A stretch of 64,000 nucleotides of DNA, taken from NCBI GenBank assembly GCA_009746045.1, contig RPFO01000080.1, positions 7,154,244 to 7,218,243 on the forward strand. The letters run 5' to 3'. Position numbers and translations under genes: made by a program. How positions within the stretch are numbered: the stretch's first letter is position 1; every line of letters begins with the position of its first letter. The notes beneath the pieces were generated by a model, which did not search any database, was not told the DNA's origin, and saw nothing but the letters and a program-made list of their open reading frames with translations. This document shows positions 34,146-45,776 of the stretch, piece after piece. The DNA is from Mesostigma viride (taxonomy: Eukaryota; Streptophyta; Mesostigmatophyceae; Mesostigmatales; Mesostigmataceae).

Positions 34146-35144
34146 TTACACAATCACTGGGCAAACGCTATCTGCGAGACCCTGGTTGCCCAATCGCCTT
34201 GCCGTGCTGATGCCCTTGAAAAAAATGCGGCGATTTTCCACCTGGTACGCGGCACCAGCATGCACATGTGCTCCATGCCACAAGACAACATCACCAGGAT
34301 TGAGCATCACCTCAGTTTTTCCCTCCCCCCTCTTGGAGATGTCCCTCTTCCTATAATGTCGGATACTATTGTCGTACGAAACCCAACGTGTGTCGGGTTG
34401 TACAGCGATGATGCAACTTACTGGGAAGTATACCTCCCATGCCAAAACTTCACGTGTAAGATCGGAATGGGGCCCTTGTTCTTTGCAGTTAGCCAGGCTT
34501 CGGAGCACCAGCAACTCACGTGGCTTAGGCACGTAGGACATGTCCAGCGCAGCATGCAGGATCTTGACCGCCAATCCCACGACGAGCTTCCCAAACGGGC
34601 TGTCTTCGTCGATAAGGGCTTGGCTACGTTGCTTTGGAGGGAATGAAAACGTCTTGGTGTTCTCGTTGTACTTCCGAAAAATTCTGTCAAATTTAGTATC
34701 CGGCATGTCTTGCGCAGCATTCAGCATCTGCACGCGTACTTCCTCGCTTACGATGCCTCTTATGACAGTGTATCCCCTCTCCCTGATATCCGCCGCACAC
34801 TTCTTTTGTAAAGGGGTTTCGGCAATGTTCCTCTCACGCAATGCCACGTTTTCAATCGCCGTTTCCCCGGCATTCTTCCGGTTGCCCACACGGTGGTTCT
34901 CTTCGGCTTTCAATGAGGCGGGCGTTTTTTTCTTGGCAGGAACCTTCTTGGCCGCCTCCCGCCTTGCTTTTTGCCTTTCCGCCTGCTGCTTCCTATATGC
35001 CATCAATCCACCAGCCCTCTTGATAGCAGCTTTCTGGTCGATGTCGCGCCACCTGTTTGCCTTCATAATTTTGGCTTGCATCTTCTTCATGGCTTTGCAC
35101 GCCTTGGCGACTTCCTGCTCACTAGCCAAGTCGGATTCCATCAT
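34146..35144 (-). CDS. 2-oxoglutarate/Fe(II)-dependent dioxygenase
   Basis: A 332-residue single-exon ORF from ATG 35144; the frame stays open upstream only through the promoter minisatellite. Residues about 35-80 are strongly Lys/Arg rich, suggesting nucleic-acid binding or nuclear targeting. The double-stranded beta-helix signature is visible: His226-x-Asp228 (GPHSDLTRE), distal His295 (HVHAGAAY) and Arg305 (ENRRIFF) for 2OG binding. Family knowledge: such enzymes hydroxylate or demethylate nucleic acids, proteins or small molecules; the substrate cannot be read here. It is divergently paired with the USP-like gene across promoter cluster 2. Dioxygenase genes of TET/JBP type are known passengers of KDZ-type transposons, but a TET/JBP identity is not shown. 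Confidence 0.8.
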   Translation of the reverse strand: MMESDLASEQEVAKACKAMKKMQAKIMKANRWRDIDQKAAIKRAGGLMAYRKQQAERQKARREAAKKVPAKKKTPASLKAEENHRVGNRKNAGETAIENVALRERNIAETPLQKKCAADIRERGYTVIRGIVSEEVRVQMLNAAQDMPDTKFDRIFRKYNENTKTFSFPPKQRSQALIDEDSPFGKLVVGLAVKILHAALDMSYVPKPRELLVLRSLANCKEQGPHSDLTREVLAWEVYFPVSCIIAVQPDTRWVSYDNSIRHYRKRDISKRGEGKTEVMLNPGDVVLWHGAHVHAGAAYQVENRRIFFKGISTARRLGNQGLADSVCPVIV

Positions 35145-35266
35145 ATACCGGCAAAGAAAACAGGGTTTAAAAGCAACCGAGTATATGTAAAGGCTATCGA
35201 TCGTGCTGTTTAGGGTTAAATACCAACCTTCAGTACAAAAATTAATTGGCGGGCTGCCATGCACAA

Positions 35267-35796
35267 CATCGGGTCGCTGCGTACCTGCCGTGGGAAGGAG
35301 GGGGTGATACACAAATACCGTACAAGTGATACACAAATACCGTACAAGTGATACACAATTGCAGCCAGGACAACAGCGGGTCGCTGCGTACCTGCCGTGG
35401 GAAGGAGGACAAGTGATACACAAATACGCTACAAGTGATACACAACTGCCGCCAGTATAACAGCGGGTCGCTGCGTACCTGCCGTGGGAAGGAGGACAAG
35501 TGATACACAAATACGCTACAAGTGATACACAAATACGCTACAAGTGATACACAATTGCAGCCAGGGCAACAGCGGGTCGCTGCGTACCTGCCGTGGGAAG
35601 GAGGACAAGTGATACACAAATACTCTACAAGTGATACACAACTGCCGCCAGTATAACAGCGGGTCGCTGCGTACCTGCCGTGGGAAGGAGGACAAGTGAT
35701 ACACAAATACGCTACAAGTGATACACAATTGCAGCCAGGACAACAGCGGTCGCTGCGTACCTGCCGTGGGAAGGAGGACAAGTGATACACAAATAC
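35267..35796 (-). promoter_or_regulatory. Promoter minisatellite, cluster 2 (dioxygenase / USP-like gene)
   Basis: Five or so units of the same family as 27000-27370, in opposite orientation, so that they point toward the minus-strand dioxygenase. The array ends about 125 bp from that gene's ATG. The plus-strand USP-like gene starts about 150 bp from its other end. Confidence 0.6.
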
Positions 35797-35945
35797 GTGT
35801 CTGTATTGAGGTAGTGCCACGCGAATGGTTTTACAGTGCAGTGCAGGCAGCGCTATAATGTGTACCCCCGATCACGTGAGCCTGAGCTAATTATTGGATC
35901 ACGCAGCGACGGTAATTACTTTGCAGGCAGTACGCAACCGTAGCA

Positions 35946-38900
35946 ATGGACGCTAAAGATCGTCGACCCGTTTGGGAGTCACAAGAGTTTAAAGCCGCGA
36001 TGGAATATGCGCGCAGTAATTTCGAAGTGGAGGTAAGTTCCTTCATGAGTACTCACATTGTAGTATTGCTTGTGATTCATCGGCGGGTATATGTATCTCA
36101 TGGGTAAGAATGTCCCGTTGGAAGCACCGTTTCGGGTCGCGGGGTATCTGCTGCCGACCAATAAATCCATGGTTACTGACTGTCTTTGATGGCAGTGCTA
36201 ATCATGGCGCGTGACCATCATTACATAACGGTCCTGGGTTTGTCGAGCGGGTGCCTGCGTGTGTCTCGCTGTGCGTCTCTGCCCTTGCACCGCAGGCGCA
36301 ACAGTATCAGCGGCCCGAGCAATTCGCGCAAGCGTCCAAAGGGTTTGAGAGCACATCCAACTGGGAGAGACTGGGGGTATCAAAGTTCATGCTAGACGCA
36401 TTGAAGGGCCGTCGGCCGCCAGTGAACGCCAATACGCCGTATAATACGGTAAATACGCCGTATTATACAATACGGCGGGGTTTGGCGTACTAACGTACTA
36501 GAAATACGGCGTATTGCGTTCTCAACGCCAATACGGCGCATAATACGTATTTTTCGCGTATTATACGGCGCCCGGCTCCGGAATTTGGCGCCAGAGCTAG
36601 TTTTGGCGTTGCTGACCTAGGCAGGTACGCAGCCTGAACCGTACTTGGGGAGTACGGGCCTACGGTTGGTCCCGCTTGTCATCTCTGCCAGTTGACGGCG
36701 TGGGTAAACGATGGCAAAACGAGACCGACTTGCATAAATATGATAGTTGACCTCCGCGGCCATGGAGGTGCAGAAATCTGACTGGTATGGGAGCATGGCT
36801 TGACATTTTGAACTGCAATTTTGCAGGCATGATCCATAGGTCCTAAACAGCGTATATCATTGGCAGGCAACGCCTGGGTGTGCGCAGATATGTCTCGACC
36901 CTATGCTCGGTGCAGCAACCTCGTTTGATCAGCGACCAGGTCGGTCGCCGTGCATGTGCTAACTGTTACTAGGCGGGAAATAAGTCGATACGTTTGTACG
37001 CGGATAGATGTGTAAAATATATTGCTGACATGTTTTATTGGCGACGACGGCCAGGAAAGCGGCTCGCAGCTACATCGATGAGGTGGGCATCCGGCTAGCT
37101 CCAGCAAGGAAGGTAATTAATCTGCGGTTTTGATCTGGTATGTGCTATCCTGTTCACGTTTTATTGCATACTGTATCAAGGTTTTGGGTCGAATCGTATA
37201 CCTATCAATAAGTTCATGGTTGTAATAAGGAATTAGTTCAATTAGCAATCTATATACCATGCAGTGGATGAGTATCACACTTCATGACCTTTATGTAAAC
37301 AACAAACTGTCGACACCCCCTAGGGCTCCCCCAGAGTAGATTCTAGCCAGCTGTCTAGAAGAGGGCAATCGACATAGCTTTTTCATTATAGCATGACTTG
37401 CCATGTATTTCTCGAGCATAGTATACTGATCTAGCCCCAACGGCTTAGAGTAGCCCCAACGGTTTTTTAGAGTGGCATGAACGCAATCACATTAGCCCAG
37501 CCATGGCTCAGCGTGGCCATTTGCTTATGCCTTAGCAGACGCCCGTTGAGCCCACTTCACCTTTCTTGTACAGCATCAGCTATGCTTCAGCCTACCTCTG
37601 GTATCGTTAATAATGGTTGTCCCACAGTGATGCGCCCCGGCCCCGTGATGTGGATAGAGCGCTCGATGTGGCCTGCCCACCGACTGGTGGGCGGTGGCAG
37701 TGAGAGAAGCTAGGGCGCCCTCCCTCCCTCTCATTGTGTACAGGGGTTGAAGGTTCCTCTACTTTGTATTGGCACCCACGTGACGCAGTCACGTGATAAT
37801 TAACTAATTAATTAATTAATTACACTTCATACAATTGATGAGACAACCAAGTGAGTGTCAAACGGCTACCGGCGACCTCTACGTGCATTGTATTGTTTTT
37901 CATCAAGATTGAGACATTAGCTAGAGTTTTTGAGAGGCACGCCCATGGGATAAACACCTTAGAATATTTTATCCTAATTGAAAATCCACTTTTCCGGTCA
38001 AAAAACCACTTTTTTTTTTTTGGCGTATAATACGCGTATAATACGCGTATAATACGGCAATACGCAATACGCCGAGGTTTTGCCGTATTGCCGTATTGCC
38101 GTACTGGCTCACACTGTCGGCCGCGCAAGGGCCGTGGGCCGCGGGCCGTGGGCCGTGCTCATTTTCAGCCTGTCGCAGCTGGTAATGAGGCCATGGAGAA
38201 GCCCGGAGAGGTGGCGGGGACCGAGGAGAGTGATGAGGGCGAGGGAGAGGTTGCGCAGGCGGTCAGCGGTGAGAAGAATAATAAGAAGAAGAATGTGAAG
38301 GAGACACCGTATTTGGTTGCGGTAAGTTCCCCTTTGCTTCTTCATGTGCTGCACGTGTACATGGATGTTTGTATACTACTACGAAGTTAGAGGAAGCATG
38401 AACAGCAATGCTGGACATGTGTGGACTGTTCTTCTCATGTGTTGTTGCTGTAAACCGTGGCTGTGCTGATTTGTGCATATCCTTGACATGTGTGCAGAGG
38501 AAGCAACTAACGCGGGCGGTTGATTATTGGAGCGGCCAGTGTCTGAAGGAGAAGAGGGGATGGAAGGATGCCAGGTTACACAAAAAGGCCACAGGCACGC
38601 CTGGGGTAGAGGGCCCATCGCAGGGAGCCGTCACGGGGCACGCCACCGGTGAGCCTATGGAGATGCAGGACCCAGTGGGTGCGTGCTCGCAGGCGGCAGC
38701 TGTACCTGGAGAAGGGTTGTCGGGACCGCCGGGGTACTCACTTGTCAGGGAGGCCGCGGCGTTGTGTCAGATGATGTGCGACCGCGCAGTGGCGTCGTTG
38801 CCCCACCTGGCGGCTCCGTTGGTTAATGCGGGGGAGGGCTCCTTCGAGCCGCGCACGCTGGCACACATGGCACTGTCTGCTCAGGTAGGCGACTGTGTGA

Positions 38901-41900
38901 TTGCTTGTTGCATGCAACATGTTGACGACAATCTTTATTTGCATATGGGAACAGCGCGTTGATGACTTATTCATATCTGACAGCATTATGTGGCCTGATG
39001 TTTCTCTCCGGATGACGTACAAAAATGTGAGGCACAGCACACGCATATGCCGCTCCCTGCGTTAGCGGGCGATGACGGCAGTCACGGAGGCGTGTGCGCC
39101 TCTGGACATGTGAATATCGGCTGTACTCTTTGCTGATACTGCATGAATGACTCAATGCGTAACCCGCTTTCTCTCAGCACTCAATCTGTGGCACGAGAGG
39201 GGTGAGGGGGGGCGGCATTGGATCGACCACATACTGAAGAGATGTAGAAGCATACAGATGGGAGGGGAAGCCAAAGTTACAGTTGCAAGGAGACGTGTCC
39301 AAGGGGGGAGGGGGGCAGAGAATTGGAATTGAGTAGGATGATGCAGCCAGATGGTATTGGCAACAGGACGGAAAGAATGTGGGTGTAATGGGTGCTGGCA
39401 TGCATGGACGAGTGTCATAGGGTGCTGGTATGCGTGGATGGGTGTAATGGGGTGCTGGCATGCGTGGATGGGTGTAATGGGGTGGTGGCATGCGTGGATG
39501 GGTGTAATGGGGTGCTGGCATGCGTGCACGAGTGTAATGGGGTGCTGGCATGCGTGCACGAGTGTAATGGGGTGCTGGCATGCATGGATGGGTGTAATGG
39601 AAGAGAATACGCATCCTTTTTGCCGGGGGCCTTACACCTTTCCCCTAAACTCCTTGTTTTACTTTATTCTGTGGGAACATGCAGCTGGGAGGCATCCACA
39701 TGCATGGAGTAACGGCTCCACTTGGGCAGCCAGGACATGCGACCACTGGGCAGCCCCCCGAGGGCCTGGCAACGGCAGGGAGACTAACGGCAGGGAGACG
39801 GCCGAAGAAGCAGGCAACTGGGCAGCCGGGGAGGGCGGCACAGGGGCCGGGGGCAGAGGCGGAGGCGGCGGGGACGGGGGGGCCGAGGGAGTTCCAGAGA
39901 CGAGGGGTGCGGAGGTGGGGCCGGTGGCGGATGCGGCGGGGAGGAAGGCGGAGGCGGCGGGGACGGGGGGGACGAGACAGTTCCAGAGACGATGGCGGAG
40001 GAGGGGGAGACGGGGGCCGAGGCGGGGAGGAAGGCGGAGGCGGCGGGGACGGGGGGGGCCGAGGGAGTTCCAGAGACGAGGGGTGCGGAGGTGGGGCCGG
40101 TGGCGGATGCGGCGGGGAGGAAGGCGGAGGCGGCGGGGACGGGGGGGGACGAGACAGTTCCAGAGACGATGGCGGAGGAGGGGGAGACGGGGGCCGAGGC
40201 GGGGAGGAAGGCGGAGGCGGCGGGGACGGGGGGGGCCGAGGGAGTTCCAGAGACGAGGGGTGCGGAGGTGGGGCCGGTGGCGGATGCGGCGGGGAGGAAG
40301 GCGGAGGCGGCGGGGACGGGGGGGGACGAGACAGTTCCAGAGACGATGGCGGAGGAGGGGGAGACGGGGGCCGAGGCGGGGAGGAAGGCGGAGGCGGCGG
40401 GGACGGGGGGGGCCGAGGGAGTTCCAGAGACGAGGGGTGCGGAGGTGGGGCCGGTGGCGGATGCGGCGGGGAGGAAGGCGGAGGCAGCGGGGACGGGGGG
40501 GGACGAGGGAGTTCCAGAGACGAGGGGTGCGGAGGTGGGGCCGGTGGCGGATGCGGCGGGGGGAAGGCGGAGGCGGCGGGGAGGGGGGTGGGGGAGGGAG
40601 TTCCAGACTCGAGGCATGCGGAGGTGGGGCCGGGGGGGAAGGCGGAGGCGGCGGGGAGGGGGTACGTGGAGGTGGTTGAGTTAGGGTCCTCCACCGATGA
40701 GGAGGACCGCGGCACGGTCATTGGGAAGCCAAAAAAGAGGAAGAGGAAGGTGGCTGAAAGTCAGGGATCGACGCCGGCGGCGAAGGAGGTAGTGGCGTCG
40801 CCAGGGCCGCAGACGAGGAGGAGGCGGGCTGCACAGCAGGCTGCGGAGACGTCGAACACGGGGGGGAAGGACGGAGATCCAGACTCGAGGGGTGTGGAGG
40901 TGGGGACGGGGGGCAAGGCGGAGGCGGCGGGTACGGGGGGGGACGAGGGAGTTCCCGAGACGATGGCGGAGGAGGGGGAGACGGGGGGGAAGGCGGAGGC
41001 GCTGCAGAAGGGGAAGCGTGGTGCGAGGCAGAGAGCGGAGGCGGCGATGAAGGTAGTGGTGGTGGTCGATCCTCAGGCGAGTGCGGCGGCAGAGGGGACG
41101 GTGGGGAAGCCGCCAGGGCCACAGTCGAGTGAGAAGGCAGCGGGGGTGAAGGCGGGAGACTGCGCCGATCTTCCCGTCGACCTTGCTGGGGATGATGATG
41201 ATGCAGGGACTGCCAGCCCTGTGGAGATCGATCGCACCACTGACCCGGCATTTCCGCCTGAGTGTCCTGGTCCCGACGAGGACTGCAGGCACTGCACGGA
41301 GAGTGCGGAACTGTTGAGAAAGCACGGTGAGCACAGGGTGAAGGCTGGCCGGGAGCACACGGGGGCATGGGGGAAAAACAGCTGTGCCCCAGACGCTGCC
41401 ATCGAGTTTGCCAACGCGGGAGCTGCGGTGGTGTCTGGTGGCGGGGTCGGGCTAGCACAGCTTCTCACGGGTCGAGCGAGGGGTCGCGCCCATGACCCCC
41501 AGCGATGCGAGCTGGGCACGTGCATCATCCGGTGGTTTATCGCTATCGATACAGAGCCGCGCAAGAATTACGAGAAGTGGCAGAAGAGGGTGCACAAAGG
41601 ATGCGCTGATGCAGCGCAGGTGCCGGTGGGCAAACACCTGGGTGCTGGCAGCTGCTTGACGACTGTGATGTGGCATCTGCAGGGGTGCGACCTCCGCGAA
41701 GTAGGCCACACATGTCGCCCCACGGAGGAGCTGCTCGTGAAGCTTCCTATCGACTGCCACATGAAGTGCACGCCATCGCGACGCAATGCTGGACACTCCA
41801 TCGCCGAGGCCATCCAGATGGCGCTGACCCAAGGGTGCGGCACCAACGGTAAGACGTTGTGCACCCCTGGGTGCGCGGGTTTCCATGAACGCTCTGTACG

Positions 41901-42246
41901 AGTCTTCAAGACTGTCCCGACCATGATCCCGGTCTACGACTTCTTCATGGAGAGACTGCCGGCAAAGACTGCGCACCAACTGCCGGAAGAGATCGTGGTA
42001 CGCATCACGGTGGGGGGCGAAGAGCGTAAAAGGTACGAGGTGACTGCGTGGCTCTGCGCCGTCCTCGTGTATCAACAGGAGAAGCACTGGCAGCTCCTAC
42101 GGCGCGCTGGCAGGGCCGCGGCGTGGCGTGAAGTGGACAGTTTAGTTCACCCCAGGAACACCGTGCCCTTGGAAGGTGCAATTGGCGACAGGGCCAAGGA
42201 CACGCTAGCCTGCATGTATATTGTGGCTGAGGCACACCCTCTTTAG
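35946..42246 (+). CDS. Ubiquitin-specific-protease-like protein with long Gly/Glu-rich repeat region
   Basis: Five exons (35946-36032, 36296-36421, 38169-38321, 38498-38884, 39685-42246), all phase 0, give about 1104 residues. The middle is a coding minisatellite, followed by a basic PKKRKRKV signal that resembles a nuclear localisation sequence. The C-terminal third has a C19-like arrangement: GKNSCAPDAAIEF (candidate Cys, codon 41383), then Cys/His-rich linkers, then YEVTAWLCAVLVYQQEKHW (candidate His, codon 42085) and WREVDSLV (candidate Asp, codon 42136). Active members remove ubiquitin from proteins. HW replaces the usual HY, so activity is uncertain. Intron 2 hosts a separate inserted element and intron 4 a 30-bp minisatellite. 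Confidence 0.6.
36431..38105. mobile_element. Inserted element with ATACGCC/ATACGGC inverted ends, in intron 2
   Basis: Both ends are dense in AATACGCCGTATAATACG-type palindromic units, in inverted relation (36431-36580 and about 38020-38105). It begins about 10 bp after the exon-2 donor, so the host gene remains spliceable. The interior includes diverged copy 2 of the dispersed repeat (36760-37135). No coding capacity and no target duplication were found. Confidence 0.5.
36760..37135. repeat. Dispersed repeat, copy 2
   Basis: Collinear with 22030-22400 at reduced identity, including GGCTTGAC, GGCATGATCC and GGTAATTAATCTGC blocks. Confidence 0.45.
39390..39600 (+). repeat. 30-bp minisatellite in intron 4 of the USP-like gene
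   Basis: About seven copies of GGGTGTAATGGGGTGCTGGC followed by ATGCGTGGAT. The ORFs read from it on both strands are shadows. Confidence 0.85.
39850..40640 (+). repeat. G-rich coding minisatellite of the USP-like gene
   Basis: Two alternating unit types of roughly 90 bp share GGCGGAGGCGGCGGGGACGG and differ in the GAGTTCCAGAGACGAGG versus ACAGTTCCAGAGACGATGG segment. G-runs vary by one base between units, so the translated frame rotates. No stop occurs in any plus-strand frame across the array. Confidence 0.8.
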
Positions 42247-42455
42247 GTGTTCACCATGCACGCATGTATCCTGGGGTTCCCGGCTTTGTCTCAATAGCTG
42301 CAGCTCCAGTTTCATCCTGTCATGGCCTGACAGGAGCATTGGTCCAAAACTTGAATCCTGGACACATGTATGGAGTGAGAGATGTATTCCTGGACGAATG
42401 CATGATGAACAAGGCCCACATGGATCGAGCACACTTGTTGCCCACATTGCATTAA

Positions 42456-44154
42456 CCCCTAAATGGTCTGGCTGCCGATTTTCCGCCTAAAACTGAGTTA
42501 CAGCCGACACGTCGGCCCCTTCTCGGGGGACCAAATGCCGCGAAAACTATTGAGAATTAGGAAAAGTTTAGCTGAGAAGATCGAAAGTTTATAATTTTCC
42601 TCACAGCATGGTACTAGGGTTTGCATACTTCTGACAAAGTTATAGAGGTGTTCTGGCCGGTCAAAGTACAAGGGGTCAGGGTACTTTTTCACGTACAACG
42701 TGCATTCCGGAAAACGACGACCTGGCCATGGCGGCTTGCGCCCACGCATGGCATTTACGTTTTCGTTCGAATTTTCTGACCAAACTCAGGAAATTGATTT
42801 TATACGTCCTAAAGATGATACAGGCCAATTTTTGGTTCGCGGGAATGCCATTTGATAGGTGTCGGCAGCGTTCTTGCTGGAAAAAACTGCGATCAGGCCG
42901 GACGATAGAAACGTTGACAGCAATAACTTTCCGGCGTATTTTAAAGGATATATTGGTTTCTTTGTACTTTTTATGATACATAGTAGTCGTAAACGTGCAA
43001 GGGTGGCCAGAAATCGCCGAATCCAGCGACCATGCTGCACAACTTTGGTGTGCCGAAATGCGCCATTTTGCGGCCACCGCCTGGGCCAAGGTAACGCCAT
43101 CCATGCCTGGTAAAGCTGAGTTATCGTTTTCCTATCGATGTTTGGCGTTTATATATACGTTCTAGCTTGTGTAGCACATTCTTTTTGCATTATTCATGCT
43201 CTTTCTTGACCCTGGCCTGGCCCCTTTCTAAAACACCCTTCTTAGATGCTTCCCTCAGTCAGTTGACCTGCCACAGGGTGATGGTGAAAAGTTTTAGAGG
43301 CTGTATGGGTTTGAATACCTCCATATATGTTTGTTATACATTTCCCACACACATATTGCATGAGTGTGAGGCAGTTGGCTGGTCTCTGTGGCATCATCAA
43401 GCATGTAACCGGTGAGTAGAAGCTTCCCATTGTCAGCATGTGCCACCAGGTGTGCTGGCCATCACCTGGCAAGCTATAGCAGCTTAGGCCTAGTTTATCC
43501 TTGCTAGGGCAAGCTGAAATAGGCTTAAAATCACTAGTTTGTTGGTGGCTGCCTCATAGAATGCATGCCTTGCGTAGGGTATCCGTACCACGTTACCTAC
43601 GTGCATGGACAAGGTGGCACCTGCACATAGGTGCCATGTAAGGGCAGTGTGATGATGCAGTTATGTTTCCCCATCATTGTGGAAGGGAAATGTATTGTGT
43701 GGCATGGTTGGGGGCCATATTAGTAGGTATTAGTAGGTAGTATGCCCACTCCTACCCCCTTGGTTTCTTTTTACCAACGGTACCCCTATGGGCTGTACTG
43801 GGTGTAACTGCTGGTATACCCACCCAAATGATGACCCCAATGGCTCAAACTGTTCAGCAACTAATTGTTTATCATCCCTGAAGTGGTAGGTGCCTAGCTC
43901 TTACAACATAATTCAAAATGCACATTCTACCAAAAATGAAAACGCTCGTCTTGACCCCCCTGACTTTGAAGGCAGTTATACATGGCCTACCCTGCATATA
44001 TGTAAGGTTGTAATATACCAACCCGAAGGGCAACTCATGGACATGCTTGGCCCCCAAGGACAGCCATTGGATATGGGTGGGTTGGATGGCATCTGGTTTG
44101 CAAAATTGTGAAGTTACAGCCGATGCATCGGCAGTATTTCTGCCCATTTAGGGG
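42456..44154. mobile_element. piggyBac-like non-autonomous element, copy 1
   Basis: TTAA stands at both outer edges (42452-42455, 44155-44158). Termini are CCCCTAAATGG and CCATTTAGGGG-type inverted repeats (one mismatch), with subterminal GTTACAGCCGA palindromes. A TTAA target with a CCC(C)T start is the piggyBac signature. Length is 1699 bp. No transposase; ORFs inside show no known domain. Copy 2 (57833-59535) is in inverted orientation and highly similar. It lies downstream of the USP-like gene inside the CACTA-like element. Confidence 0.8.
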
Positions 44155-44158
44155 TTAA

Positions 44159-45776
44159 TGCCCATGCAGCTTTGTCAAGAAGGCTCCACGCCTATGATAA
44201 TATGTTTTACTATACCCAGGGTAAGGATGACCCTGCATGGTGTCAAGGAGACAGCCTGGTGTGATTGCATCCCCTATGCATCTGCTGACCTTGGGACTGT
44301 TTTAAATATATTGCACCCACACTGTATAGATGCCAGGCGGTGCTACTGAGCATTTCAGATGGCAGCTGTGACCTGACTAGATCCTTTATACTGAAAGAAG
44401 GACGGGTGTATCAGTTCCCCTGTTGTTGTGTATAGCCATCAAGGATATCATGGTAGCTAGCATTATATTAAGTGAGACAACTATAATTCTTAGGGTTATT
44501 TTGCTCCACGAGGGCCCCAGCAGGAGCGAGTTACTAAAGTCTGGGCCGCTGTTTTTAGGCTATATAGTAGTGGACCTACATGTACATAGCACCGTCTTGG
44601 GGAGACATCCACTATCTTTGTTGGGGAAAAGAAGTTGTCCGCGACCCCACAACGGCCACACGATACTATTCCATGAATTAATTTGTTATGTTCGAAAGGT
44701 ACGTGTTACAAATATAGGAATTAATAACATGAAATCATGTAACACATGTGCAGCTGACTAGGGGCATATTAGTTGTCTCACTTCAAATATGGCGTTGGAT
44801 CACCATGCGTCCATGTCCCAGTTAATAGGGTTTTTACTACATTATGGGATACGCGCTGTTGGTGTTGGGTGTAAACTGACACCTACTCGATCTGGGTGCA
44901 CAAGTGCACACGCACCTCCATGTATTCCAGGAAGCACGCTAGACAGGACCCCTAGCGTAGAGAGCTTAGATACAACAGTGTTGGCTTCATGTTGTAAATA
45001 GCTTTGACCGGTAGGATTGCGTGTCCCCATCCATCCATCCATCCATCCATTGCGTGTCCCCATCCATCCATCCATCCATCCATCCATCCATCCATCCATC
45101 CATCCATCCATCCAAAGAGAACATAGAACTGTTTTGTAGATAGCTTTGACCGGTAGGATTGCGTGCACCCCTCCCTCCCTCCCTCCCTCCCTCCCTCCCT
45201 CCCTCCCTCCTCCTCCCTCCCTCCCTCCCTCCCTCCCTCCCTCCCTCCCTCCCTCCCTCCCTCCCTCCCTCCCTCCCTCCCTCCCTCCCTCCCTCCCTCC
45301 CTCCCTCCCCCTCCCTCCCTCCCTCCCTCCCTCCCTCCCTCCCTCCCTCCCTCCCTCCCTCCCTCCCTCCCTCCCTCCCTCCCTCCCTCCCTCCCTCCCT
45401 CCCTCCCTCCCTCCCTCCCTCCCTCCCTCCCTCCCTCCCTCCCTCCCTCCCTCCCTCCCTCCCTCCCTCCACCCTAAACCCTCCCTCCCTCCCTCCCTCC
45501 CTCCATCCATCCGGGTTAATGCTCCGTGATGTCCCAGTGGAAGCACGAGTTTAATTATATAATTAATTAATGTGGACATGTGTGTGCATGGGCAAAAGCT
45601 GGCTAACTCAATCAAAAGACGTGATAATAATTTAGTACTTAATAAGTTAATTAATAAGACATGTGCACCGTGTGTACAACAGGCATCAGTAATCACCGAT
45701 AAGTAAACCAAGGCAACCACGATGTTAGATCATGGCTCCAAGTCGACAAAGCTGCTGTCACGGTATCCTACATGTC
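44159..45776. other. Intergenic stretch with two simple-repeat arrays
   Basis: No gene. CCAT repeats at 45030-45114 and CCCT repeats at 45169-45505. A 25-bp direct repeat starting TAGCTTTGACCGGTAGGATT precedes each array (about 45000 and 45141), suggesting segmental duplication. Confidence 0.6.

Noticed and set aside
39645-40721. Pro/Ser-rich minus-strand ORFs.
   Set aside because: Complement of the G-rich coding minisatellite in the USP-like gene.
44842-45554. ORFs of GREGG and SLPP repeats.
   Set aside because: Artefacts of the CCCT and CCAT arrays.
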